A stretch of 64,000 nucleotides of DNA from Yponomeuta sedellus. Taxonomy: Eukaryota; Arthropoda; Insecta; Lepidoptera; Yponomeutidae. Position 1 is the stretch's first letter, and each line of letters starts with the position of its first letter. The notes beneath the pieces were generated by a model. The model was given only the letters and a program-made list of their open reading frames with translations. It searched no databases and was not told the DNA's origin. A program made the translations under genes and the position numbers. The stretch spans positions 6,883,795-6,947,794 of the forward strand of contig OW203744.1 of the NCBI GenBank assembly GCA_934045075.1, written 5' to 3'. This document shows, piece by piece, positions 36,401 through 48,400 of the stretch.

Positions 36401-39400
36401 GAATCAAAAGAGTGGCATCTTCATCGGAAAACCAGACTTACAGCAAGTATATTTCATACAATTTGTCACTTAAGAGAGACAACAAAGGGCAAGTATGCCA
36501 GAGAAGTATTCGAGAGAAAGGACTTCTCATCAAGAGCCACAACACATGGCCTATTAAATGAAAAAGTTGCACTGGCTCAATATTGTGCAAACAATGACTT
36601 ACAAGTCGAGCCTTGTGGACTTTTCGTCAGCAAAGAAAGACCATATCTGGCTGCTTCACCAGATGGGCTACTAGGGTCCCAAACCATCATTGAAGTAAAG
36701 TGCCCTTATGCCAGTCGCTTTAAGGATATAGAACCTAATACAGTGCCATATTTGTTTGAAGAAAATGGTGCTCTGCAACTAAAAAAAAATACACCATATT
36801 ATTATCAAATACAGGGCCAATTATATTGCACTGGCAGAGATTTCTGCAATTTAATTGTCTATACATTCAAAGACTTAAGAGTCATTTTCATCTCAAGAAA
36901 TGATGCATTCATCTCAGATATGCTGATGAAATTAGATTCATTTTATGAACATCATTTTAAAGAAGTTCTATTTAATAAATACTTATATTATAATTATGAA
37001 CGAATGGAATAAAACAACTTTTAGAACAATTTACTTTTTATATTTACTCACAATACCTTCTCTAAAGTTACATAGCATAAAACATATAAAGAATATTTTT
37101 GAGGCTAATGGGACATAAAATTGGTTCAGTTTTTAGTATTGCATAAGTTTTGGTTAGGCCTATTAATCTTTCAATATGCACTCTTTGGCTAGCTAGTTTT
37201 TTATCTGATTTTGATAAGATTCCTGGAATTTGTGCTTTGCCTTTAAGAAATGTAGGAATATTTATCCCTACACCCTTGCCAACAAACAAATCTTGGACAT
37301 TAAAGCCTCGATCTGCCATAATGCTATCACCTTCCTCGCACATATTCAATAAATCACTGCGCTCTACAATTTGGCGGTCACTTGTGGCTCCTGCATATGC
37401 TTCTGAGCAATAACTTAGTAAGCCTCCTGGAGAAGAGCCAACTAAGATTTTCACTGTATTTTTGTGTTTGTAGGTCTGAATGTAGCTTTTTGGGCGCTAG
37501 GATGGCTTGGTTTTTGAATTGGAATTTCTGTGCCATTAACTATCACTCTCGTTGCAGGGAAATCTTTATAGAATATGTCTGGCATGTAAAAGTTGACTAA
37601 TTTGCGATTTGGCCAAATATCAAGTAGTCTCCATAAATCATTTACAAAATTAATCCAAGTGACAATTATGTTAGAAACAGTGGTTTTACTGACACCAAAC
37701 ATCCTGGAAAGTTCAAAGTCTGTTTTGTTTCGTCTTAACTTCATGAGTAACATCAGGAACTGATCCTCTACAGACAAACTGAAGTCTTTATAACATAACA
37801 TAACATAACATAACATTTACATACAAGCACATACATTGCTTCTGGCCCCACACTAGGATACCCTGTATCGTGGGAACCAGAAACAACGACATCACAAACA
37901 TGTAAACATCCAAGACCTGGATTCATTATCGGTAAGTAAGGTATCTGTTGAGAACAGGGCTAAGAATGTTGATGTTTGAGTGGATGCTTGTTGATGACTT
38001 GATGTTTGTATAGGATCAGAAGAATGGCCAGGGAGTGGTTCAGTTTCAGCAACTTCCACCTCATCTAACACTTCAGTTAAAGGATAAATATCTTTACTAC
38101 TGCTTGATGTCGAAGGATTGTCTTGGACTTCAAACAAACTTTTCTTGCAATTTCTCACAGTAAGCCGTTCTTGTCTTTGCTTAGCTTTCTCCGATAATGG
38201 TTTATAATTCCATGAAAACTGGGAGGGTACAGCATTCTTTTTTAGATGTCTATGTTGATGTTGTAATCCTGCAAATTACAAACACAATGTAAATGTTAGG
38301 TAGGTAAGTAATTATTATGAAGATTCATAATTAAAAATACACTAAACAACTGTTTAAAACAATACCTGTGTCTCGACTGCTGCCAAGATAATCAGTTTCC
38401 AAAAAATGATTTCGACATAACCTCGAACTATTTGAAGGACTGAATTTTGGACGTCGTATCGCTTTTAGCCACAGTTTCTGCACTTGTTTGTCTCGAGGAA
38501 ATTTATGAGTACCCATTTCAGAGCATTTAGACACACTGCAACGCGGCATTATTGTGTAACAATATTATTTTGAAAAAATTGCATACAGTTTACACTTTGT
38601 TATGGGTACAAACTACGACAGCGCCACTTTGACAGTTGCCAACCCCATTGCTTCAAATTCCGTATGGGGAACGTGATCTTTACATGTGTTAACAATTTGC
38701 ACGTGTTTGTCATAAAATAAATCCACTTGATCATATTATAATTCTAGTTTTGACCCCCACATGAATCACAGAAAATGCTGAGATTTTTTACCCTTTTATC
38801 AAGGTAATTGATAATAAAATGATGTAAAAATTAAAAAACTTCATTTGATCCCTTCTTTGCGACAGTCTCCGGATAACAATAAAAATATGACTGTCCTGTT
38901 GACAAAATATGGATATTAAAAGTGTACATAGACAGTTGTCTTCTGTAGTAAACATCATTTGTCGTGATATTAGGTAGTGAAATATTTTTCTGAAAATCAA
39001 TAGCAATTGCTTCAAATTCACAACAATTTCGAGCCTTCAGCTTACTGCTCTTTTTTCCGTCATAAAAAACTCCGGCTTTTGCAAGGTGTACCTTCTTTTC
39101 TATTGTCAATTTCTTTATTTCCTTCACATTTTCTGTCGTTCCGTCTTGTTTAGATAGAGAAGTCACCCCTGCATTTATTCTATCACATGTGCTACAGGTA
39201 TCCGACCTTGGATATCCGAAAAAGATATTATATCTGGAATTCACTTCTGTATGTTTCATATGACAGTGTGTGATTAGGATACTTCTCTAAAAACAGTTTA
39301 TGTACTTTCTTTATATCAAACTCCTCAGGCAGATATATTTTTGAAGTTTTTTTGTTGCTGTAGTGGCTACATCGTCCTTTAAAAGATTTTAGGTGCTATT

Positions 39401-42400
39401 TTATGTCATCATGCGCTTCAGTTTGCAATTTGTTCGGGCGGTTATCATGCCTTCCCCTTTTGTCTACTGGTGCTATGCCAGAAAGTTTTAGGCTGGATTG
39501 AATATATTGAACTTTGGCGTTGGTTATACCAAAAATAGAGCAAAATGCTTTAAAGCAAATGGGAATTGATTGAATAGTATAAATAAAATAAATAGCTGCA
39601 ACTTCTTCTTCTATCTTGGAAATGTTTCGATGGAACCGCACTGTTATCCTAATCCGCACTCTCCGGTTGCGGTTACGGCTAGCCGCAGCCCGGTTAACCG
39701 CGATTGCAACCGTATCCTGCGGCCAGCCGGACATGCAGCCGCAGTGCGGCTAACCGGACAGTGCGTACGAGGTCTAAGTGTTCTAATTATAACATTTTAC
39801 TGTCTTTATTTATTACGTGGCTTTCGCACTCGTACCGTCTTTCTGGTGTAATTTTGGCTAAGCCTGCAATAATTTTAACCTTCGTCTATTTTCAAGATTT
39901 TGTCTTGCGACAAGCCCTTTCGCTTGTACCCACATGACTTCAATGGGGTCGATACATTCTAGGCGCGCCATTTCGCCACGTTTTTAAGATATTAATCTTT
40001 ACATGGTTTTGCATATCGATCAAATCACTTTTGCTTGATTTTTCAGGCAATTTTTTTATTTGTTTTTTATCCACTCCACCGTATATTTGATTTCAGCCAG
40101 CTCATGTTGGGGAGGGTTTTAATTTCTTTAACTGGTACGGATCATTATCTATAATTAATACGGCGTTGAGTTGCAGCTAAGGGAGTATGCCCGGGAGCCA
40201 TTCCTCATAACAGTCACTGTTCATGTCTTGATGATAATTTTCCTTCCCCGATTTGGATGTAAACATTAATAAACTTTCGTCAAACAAATTTACTCGTTCC
40301 CTATGTGCGAAATCATTAAACGTCGATAAAAGCATAATTTATTATCGATAAGAACCTTGCCTGACTCTTGCAACACTTGTGCAAATTAATCTGTCAAAGT
40401 AGTCACAAAATTATGGTTTTAAAAACCTATTTAGAGGCTAAGTTATGCTTGTTCCTTTAAGCACAGTTGCGTTTCAGTATTTTTTATGGACCTATTGATA
40501 TTTTGTTTGTGTGTTTCACAGGTATTTGTCGTAAATGAGTTGATGGAAGATTTAGTGCTTATCGATGGGATATGTCAAGATATGGCCACGAGAGAAGTCT
40601 TCCAACCTCCGTGTTACATTCCGAGGTTTGCCCTTGTCAATACAACTCCAGTACAGCTACTCATTGTTCTTTGGTTCTCCGAGAGCATTTACCTTTTTCT
40701 CGGAGTGGAATTAAATTAAGATAAGATAAGATAATTGTTTATTTTTCTGTCCACAAATTACATTCGTATACAAAAATAACATTGGATAAATGATGCAATA
40801 CAGCAGAATGTACTATTTGTGGAAATTATAATAAATTATATTAAATTATAGTTTCTTAGGTATATTTATGTCTAATGATTGCAAATTTGAAATACAGAAC
40901 AGCACACCGACTGATGTTCCCCAAATCGTCGCAACTGATAGTGTCAGGCACATGTCCCGAAACGAAACTGCTGATAATACCGGCGAAGGACACTGATGAA
41001 CTAGATATTATGGAGGACGAACTAGACGACGTTCAATGCGAATTGGTCTGTTTAGTTTTTTATTACTTCATTATTTTCATCATCGTCATCATCAACCCTC
41101 TGCTGGGTATTGCGACCAAATGCCATTGGTCATTCTCGGTCATCCTTGCCATTCGTGTCCACGGTCGTCCCTCCGCCTACTCGGTGATATCGGCGCACCG
41201 CTACTACTACACCAGATATCTCTTCAGCAATAAACTAAAGATATTCCGAAAAACTATTAATTGGTCCTTTCACAGGTGTCGAACGTTTCGTCTCGCTGTC
41301 TCTATCACAAGGTAGTACGTAAATTATCAAGCGACAACAAAATGGGTAGCAGACGCGGTCGCACCAAGCGGAGACGTGGGAATCCCAGACGTGTTAATTA
41401 TCGGGACTCTGTCTGGAATAAACAATGTTAGCAAACTGTCGGAAATTATTTAACAGTGTGGTGCCCAAAATTCTTAGTTCGTATGGCAATCATCACAAAC
41501 TAACTTTCCACAGCCACTGCAACCATGGCTCCCGTGAACAGCCATCAGAGCGAGAGGGAATTGAATTCGAAATATTACAAGCCGAGTTTGGTGGAAATGG
41601 TAAGTTTTGATTTTCTCTCAATCATCTCTTCATTCAGTGTTCTGTGATGTTCACGTAAACAGTTAAGGCTCGTTTACGCTGAGTCAACATCGTGCGACGG
41701 TTTGACTACAAATAGAAACTACATGCAGCATATGTGGCATACGTCAGCCTATTTTACGCCGAGGCTTGCTTGCTTCTGTGCTAGGATAATTTCAATAACA
41801 TTGTGCCTGTGTCTCCATCCTTACAAAATTCAATTAACACAACTGAAGGGTTTGACGACCTATATGTTTGACCTCTCCAACGGATTCTGTCTTCTGGATT
41901 TTTTTCAATTAATCTCTTCACATTTAACGAAGTTAAAACACTACATATTCCGACCGTATTTAGTATGAAATATTGTAACTGCGGCCGCCAAGCCTTAACT
42001 ATTTTGAAATATAATTCAATAATGAGGAAACGTTGTTTTATCCATTTTTACAAAACTATACTGTCAGCTGTCGATTTGTTTTTTTAGGGTTGCCAACACT
42101 TTGTTGCACAAATGGCGGTAAATTCAAATTTTGCGTTAATTTTGGGATATCCTTTATATATAATATTAACCCTAGAGTGGGCGCGTCTTTCTGCGTAACG
42201 TCAGTGGGCGCATGGGGAGCATTTTGTCGCCCCTTTTCCTATAACATTTTAAGTAGAAATACAGCAGTTGAATTAATTTATTTTTTCGGGATTTAAGTAA
42301 TACACAAATAAGTAATGAAAAATCAACATAATATTTATCTCTGTTAAAAACTTTGGTTTACACAAGATATTGGAAAACTTGATATTTTAATTGACTTTTT

Positions 42401-45400
42401 TAACTTATCCTATATAATACTCATTTGTACTGAAAAAACTGGTAAAAAATTACAAAATTATATGTTTTCTAAATCTACAGGATATGCTTTATCCAGTCTT
42501 CACAATGTTCATTGTACAGTAACTTTGGGCATCTGCAACACCCTTTTTTTGTACGCCTATTTTTCTTTGTTGGACATATACTGCATTTGCCCTCCTTCTT
42601 TGAAGATGATGCTTGATCTGCTGGTACAAAGCGAGCAATTTTCTTTCGAACAATTTTCAAGATCTTGTGATCATATATTGCTTGACTAGGACCATGGCAA
42701 TTTCTTTCAAATACTGTCGGCGTAACATCAAGTGTTCAGTACTGGCTTTGTAAATAATTTGGCTGTTTATGCCGGCAGAATTCATTATTGAGAAAAACAA
42801 CCTCATTGGCCATCTGCGAGTCATTCTCCCAACAGAATATTCTTCCTTCATTTGGTCCACGACGTCAACACCATCTTTAGTTCCATTATAAAATGTTATA
42901 ATTTCAGGCTTTGCAGCAGGCCCGGTGTTTTCATCGATTTTATCATCCTCATGCAAAGTTGATAACAGTAATACTATTTTTTTTTTGCTTTTTGTTTGGA
43001 ACATAAGACAGCAAAAAAGTCTTCTCGCCAAATCCAAACATTGAAGATGGTTTTGACCGATCTTTGGTGTTCATTATGTGGAATTTCTTTTTTATTTTTA
43101 CGTAAAGTTCCAACGATGGTCGTTTTATGATCATTTAGCAACTGGTCAGCAAGAGGTATCGAAGTAAAAAAGTTATCCATAGTGATGTTGCGACTAGTGT
43201 TGGGATTAGTGAGGATATTTTGGGATAATCTTTTTTAAAAACCTATTTAGAGGCTAAAAATTTCACCCATGCCGGGATTCGAACCCGCAACCTCTGTCTT
43301 TTAATAATCTTTTTACCAAAGCGTTTGCTGAATTTTCAACGTCGAACTGCCCTGGAGGTTGTTTTTCAGCATACACCTCTAAATTGCTCGTATAAAACGA
43401 CTTTGCATCAACAAGTGCATATATTTTTATGCCATATTTGGCAGGTTTATTAGCTGTATACACCCGAAACTTACATCGTCCTCTAAAAGATTCCAGCATC
43501 TCGTCTATAGTATAAAGTTCTCCGATTTGGTAATGTTTTTGACAATTCGTAACAAATGCTTCGAAAATATTTCGCATAGCTGCCATATTATCATCCCTAG
43601 CACGCTCTGTTCTGGTGTTTATATCATCAAATCGCAGATGCCTTAGCAAAAAATAAAACCTCTTTATCGACATGGTGGCCCTGAAAATATCAGGAGTGGT
43701 CCCATCGTTTCCCCACATTTCTTGAATGTTTAGATGGTTAATCTTTTTCAGTCCAGCCATAATCCGATAAGAGCTTTTACTTCGGTTATGTTTGTCTCCT
43801 TCGCATCTGTCTCACGGGAAAAAAATTCTTTAAATGCTCGAATATATGTATTAGTAAATAATACAATATCGTCAAGCATTGATTCGGTAATAAACAAATG
43901 AAAACATTCTACAGGTGTTTCACAACTCAAAGCTTCGTCACCCTTTACTCCGGGTCTGTTGATAACAATATTTTCCTAACTTGTCCGGATATTCGGTCGT
44001 GAAGGTGGGTGAATTAGCCATTTGGTACCATCTTTACCTTAGTACATCGGAACTCTAGTAAGTCGTCGTTGAGAAGTCGGAGCAATAGACAAAAGTTGAG
44101 ATTGAGCTGACGTACTTGCCTGCGGGGATGGTACAATTGTCCTACGGCGAACTAGCTGTGCTAATGGTTCATCATCATCACTGGGCGTAGGTGTTGGAGA
44201 TTGATCACCTGGTTGTATTGTACGTTTGCGACGACGAGATCGAGGCTGATGACATATTATAGTAGCTGGTGAACGGCTACGGCTTCTCTCTGAATTAGAT
44301 GTCCGTTGGCGTCTAATAGGTGGTATTTCAGAGGGCACAGATATTGAAGAAGGTTCTTCCTTGTCAGAATCGTCGTTGTCTGCTGACTGTTCTGTGTCCG
44401 TGTTATGCTCACTATGATGTGTAGATCGATCACTTTCTGATACATTCTCGTCTACAAACTGTGAACTAGCATCTTCAAAATCAGACGTTTCCTCTAGCCA
44501 AGACACTATTTGAGCGTCCATTTTGTTATTGTTTTTGATATTATCATTTGCTACTTTTTAATCCTGAAATTAAAAACGTTTTTTAGTTTTCACTATGAAT
44601 GCACCATAAAATAATCTATTTTTAACTTCGCAAAAAATACATGACACAATTTTTACTTACTTGAGTGGGCGCGCGGTGAGCAATTTGGCGACACGCGGTG
44701 GTAACGACCTTCTCGTCAAGCGGTCCCCCGCGCACTGATGGCGTCTTGCCTTTCGGCACGCGTTGCGAACGAAAGTGGGGGCAGCTACTTAGAAGCGCAA
44801 GCCTAAGGCCTAGCGCTTACATACAACTGTTGAATCGACTAAACTGTTTCGTCGAGTTGTGTACTTTTCGTGATTTCTACTCAACTAAACAGTTTAGTTG
44901 ATGGAAGTGCGCATACAATCGATTTTATATCTTCTCAAATCGACCAGTCTTTATTCAGCATCGCTCGAGTGTTTTCAAACCATGTCAATTAACAACAAAG
45001 TTTTAGTTTGTGCTTTGCTTTATAGAAATTTTAAGAGAGATAAAAAAAGATACTGTTTACATCCTGTACTTAGTGATAGATTATCTAGGGGAATATTTCA
45101 TACGTTACATTCTAAGCTGAAAGAGCACCCAGACAAGTTTTTCAAATATTATAGAATGAGTGAAGAAACGTTTAATGAAATAATTTCATTCGTGGTTCCT
45201 TTTATAAAACGCCAAGATACAATATGGAGATGCGCCATATCAGTAGAAGAGAGACTTAGTGTTACTTTAAGGTAAGTAAAACACATTTATAATATAGTAA
45301 TCAATATTTTATTTTAATAATAATTACAGCCAGTAATTGAGTTTGTGAAGCTTAAATAAAATTTTAGATCAAGTCGAGTAGAGGACTGTGCGGAGAAGGT

Positions 45401-48400
45401 GTGAAATGCGATAGGTATATAGGTAGCTTTGCAAACTATCCGCAGAGTTTTGGGAGCTAGTACATGGGCATTGTCGGATATATTCCGGTCTAGAAGCGTC
45501 AATATGAGGTGTGGTAGATCCAGTGTAATATTCAGGTTGTAAGAAAGTGGAAGGCTGAAATAAAATGTTACGTGAAGGAAGTGTTACGGAAGATTGAGTA
45601 TGTTGGCTTTTATCCTTCGACATACTTGCAGTATTTCAATTTTGGCTTGAAATTTTTCGTCGTTCTGTCATAGACTGTAACTTAGGAACTAAAGAGAGAG
45701 CAAAATGTTTGTCTTCGTCTAAACCATCTTTTAGTATGTTCAACAAAGTTTCTTCGAACTTCGGACCAGAGTTATTTTTTTTTCCTTGTATTTTGTGTTA
45801 TAGGTACATTTGAGCCCATAGTGTCAGAGGTTACAGTCTCATCTTCGGCTTCAGCTGCAGTGGAATCTAGATTACAATCAGTCGGTCGTTCTGCTAATGA
45901 AGATTTTAGAATATCGATATTTTCGACGTTTCTTTGCCGCTTGTCCGGATGTTGTTTTTTGAGCCTTCAATTCTCTTGAAAAGCAGGTTCTCAAGTTAAG
46001 CCATTTCTGCTGGACCTAATGTATACCTAATGTATTAATGTATACAATAAAATATATATTTATTTTTCTATTTAACAGATAATAATTACAAAAGTTGAAG
46101 CTTATTTCTATAATAAAGGGTGTATCGGAAAGGGGGTGTACATGTACCCGAAGGGAGATCAAGAATCTACTCATGAAATTAAGCAACTCTCCCAAAGAAA
46201 CCCATATAGAATTTAAAAAAAAAATCTTCGATCTCCCATGTACTAATTAAATAGGTATATAACACGTCGATTTGTATGGGAGATCGAAAACAAAAATTGG
46301 ATTTCTTTGGGAAAGTTGCTTAATTTCAGGAGTATATTAAAACTTCCTTGGTGTGCATACCCCCTTTCCGTTACACCCTGTATATTCTTATGTAATACGT
46401 ATATTTTTTACAGATATCTGGCAACTGGCAACAGCTTCAATACCCTCTCATTTACATATCGAATAGGAGCAACAACTGTAAGAAACATCGTAAGAGATAC
46501 GTGTGATCAAATTTGGGCAACAATGCAACCAGTTTACATGCCTCAAAGGACAGAAGAAGATTGGGTTCAAATTGCAGATCAATTTTATGCTCGAACTAAT
46601 TTCCCTAATGTCATTGGTGCCCTCGATGGCAAACATATTCTGTTGATTCAACCAGATAACTCTGGATCTTATTTTTTTTATTATAAAAAATACCATTCTA
46701 TGGTGTTAATGGCTTGGACTGATGCCGATTACAAATTTATTTATATTGATGTTGGTGCATATGGAGGTTCTTGCGATTCAAGTGTTTTCAAAAACTCAAA
46801 TATGGGAAAAAGATTAGAGGAAAATAGTTTGAATATTCCGAATGGAAGAATATTGCCCCATGACGATAATGGGAAAATATGCCTATTTATCTTGTGGCTG
46901 ATGATGCGTTTGGGCTTTCCAATACTATTTTACGTCCTTATGCTAAGAGGGGCTTATCTTATGAAAAAAAAGTCTACAATTATAGACACACAAGAGCTCG
47001 CCGGATGGTAGAATGCACTTTTGGTATTTTAGCCAACAAATGGCGAATATAAAAACCTATTTAGAGGCTAAAAATTTCACCCATGCCGGGATTCGAACCC
47101 GCAACCTCTAGCTATCCGTGCCAGCGCTCTACCAATTGAGCCAATGGGCGACTCACGGCATCAGTGAAATTTCGAACCTCTTTACACTATTCTCTGTATT
47201 ACGTAAATTTGTTCCTTAGCACTGGTTAGTGCATTTAAAATAAAATTAGTATAAATGGCGAATATTTCATAGAGGGCTCGATGTAAACCTAGATTTTGCA
47301 GAATCTATAATAAAAACATGTTGTGTAGGTACTACATAACCTCGTTCGAATTAAAGATGGAATACAATTCAGACACGTTATATGACGTTCCACTAGAAAA
47401 TATAAAATCTCATGGTGACAACAGAGGCAGAAACCTCACCGGAGGTATAAATGTCCGACAATACTTAACGTCTTATTTTGTTTCTCTTCAAGGCTCTGTA
47501 CCTTGGCAATACGATATAGTACAAAATGATTTTTTAAATAAATAAATAATACAATGTTCGAAACTAACCTCGTTTTCTTTTATTTTCTGGGTCTAATTCC
47601 AACCATCCAGATACGACTTCCACGCAAACTTCCTCCCATAGCTTTTTCTTCAGATTGATGTCTGAGTACTTTTTTAGACTCTTTAAGTAAAGCGCAGGCC
47701 TTTTTTCTACGCTGTTAATGAACTCCTCCGTATCGTCCGTAATAGTTCCCGCCATGGCGACAAGAGACGTGGCGCCGCTTCAAATGCTTATACGAGACTG
47801 GCAGTCGCGGTCAGTCGCGGATCGACTGTTCAGTCGATGGTCTGCGCACATCAATACAATGCAATACAAATTGCGCTTGATCGATAGTTGTCCAACTTTT
47901 AAATCAAAAGCAAATCGATATAGCTTTTTGACTTTTTTGTCGAGCAACTATCGAGTTGACTGTATGTGCGCTATTCATATATTCTTTCAAACATATGACA
48001 CACAACAAAATAGTTGTTCAACTAAAAGTTGTATGTAAGCGCTAGCCCTAACGGTCAAATGTTTTACGAATTATTAACGTTTTTTTAGCGCGGGCGGCAA
48101 AATGCTCATAGCGCGCCCACTCTAGGGTTAATTAGATATGTTTTTATTTTTATAAAGAAAATACTTGAATAGCCTTCGCTACATAATCTACTCGTTATCA
48201 TATTGTAGCAAACACTTGTAACAAAGTGATGCGACTATCACTGTTGTAAAAATAAAGGTGTCCATGAAGTTTTGCCTTTGATATCCTGTCAAACAGTTCA
48301 TGAGTGTCAAAAGTTTAAGAAACTATTGGAATTAAACAGATAGTAACTAAAATTTAACAACAATTACTTTGATCATTACACAACAATATTTAAATTTCAG

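Larger units (their letters stand above)
35209..38646. mobile_element. ISL2EU-type DNA transposon, two genes
   Basis: AT flanks both ends (35207-35208 and 38647-38648), and joining the flanks restores AATAGCAATTGCTTC, exactly as at 39000-39013. Inverted ends share GTGGCGCTGYCGTAG and neighbouring bases near 35230 and 38620. Inside are a SAP/SWIM/YqaJ nuclease gene (+) and a THAP/DDE transposase gene (-) converging with 55 bp between them. This gene pair is what I recall for ISL2EU elements. Confidence 0.8.
34402..39734 (-). pseudogene. DUF7869-type protein, copy 4, split by tandem duplication and ISL2EU insertion
   Basis: From the right: [19 protein letters not shown] (39734-39396), [12 protein letters not shown] (39259-39150), the first aspartate block [15 protein letters not shown] with [16 protein letters not shown] (to 38831), then after the ISL2EU element [34 protein letters not shown] and a C-terminal part to 34402. 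A 359-bp unit is present twice (38660-39018; and 34861-35208 plus 38649-38659), so blocks from the aspartate to the CGGQNKN region are duplicated. The two copies differ at only a handful of positions. Confidence 0.75.
44898..47545 (+). pseudogene. Harbinger DDE transposase, two exons
   Basis: Exon 1 (to 45271) encodes [19 protein letters not shown]..., [20 protein letters not shown] and ends SVTL plus AG at a GTAAGT donor. Exon 2 starts at 46414 after TTTTTTACAG and reads [32 protein letters not shown] (first D), [16 protein letters not shown] (second D), then after a frameshift near 46880 [18 protein letters not shown] and [17 protein letters not shown] (E). A SINE (47051-47252) cuts [12 protein letters not shown] 4-base insertion near 47325 shifts the end (to 47545). 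The 1.14-kb intron holds the BESS exon of the partner gene on the other strand and a MITE. Confidence 0.85.
45636..47755 (-). pseudogene. Harbinger MADF-BESS DNA-binding protein, two exons
   Basis: Exon 1 (47755-47569) reads [51 protein letters not shown], a MADF domain start, with a GTTAGT donor. The exon at about 46009-45636 continues [20 protein letters not shown], a KKRRKYRY stretch, an acidic linker, and a BESS motif ([17 protein letters not shown]). The visible acceptor puts the join one base out of phase, and an A-run shifts the linker, so this copy is damaged. Harbinger elements need such a partner protein for transposase import and DNA binding (family knowledge). Confidence 0.75.
44807..48048. 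mobile_element. Harbinger element with TAA target duplication
   Basis: TAA flanks the ends (44804-44806 and 48049-48051). The 22-bp terminal repeats match at 21 positions (GGSCTAGCGCTTACATACAA). At 3242 bp it contains a DDE transposase on + and a MADF/BESS DNA-binding protein on -, plus a MITE and a SINE inserted later. It lies in the 5' leader of the piggyBac element. Confidence 0.9.
42170..48127 (-). mobile_element. TTAA-flanked piggyBac element containing a Harbinger element
   Basis: TTAA flanks both ends (42166-42169 and 48128-48131). Both ends start CCCTAGAGTGGGCGCG read inward, and both have a subterminal GAGCATTTTG-CGCC block. Without the Harbinger insertion (44807-48048) the element is about 2.7 kb. 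Its transposase is at 42475-44521, with a SINE inside. Confidence 0.9.

Noticed and set aside
34861..39018. Pair of LTRs flanking a retrotransposon
   Set aside because: The repeats are coding sequence of a DUF7869 pseudogene, lack TG...CA ends, and enclose a THAP/DDE plus YqaJ DNA transposon with its own AT duplication.
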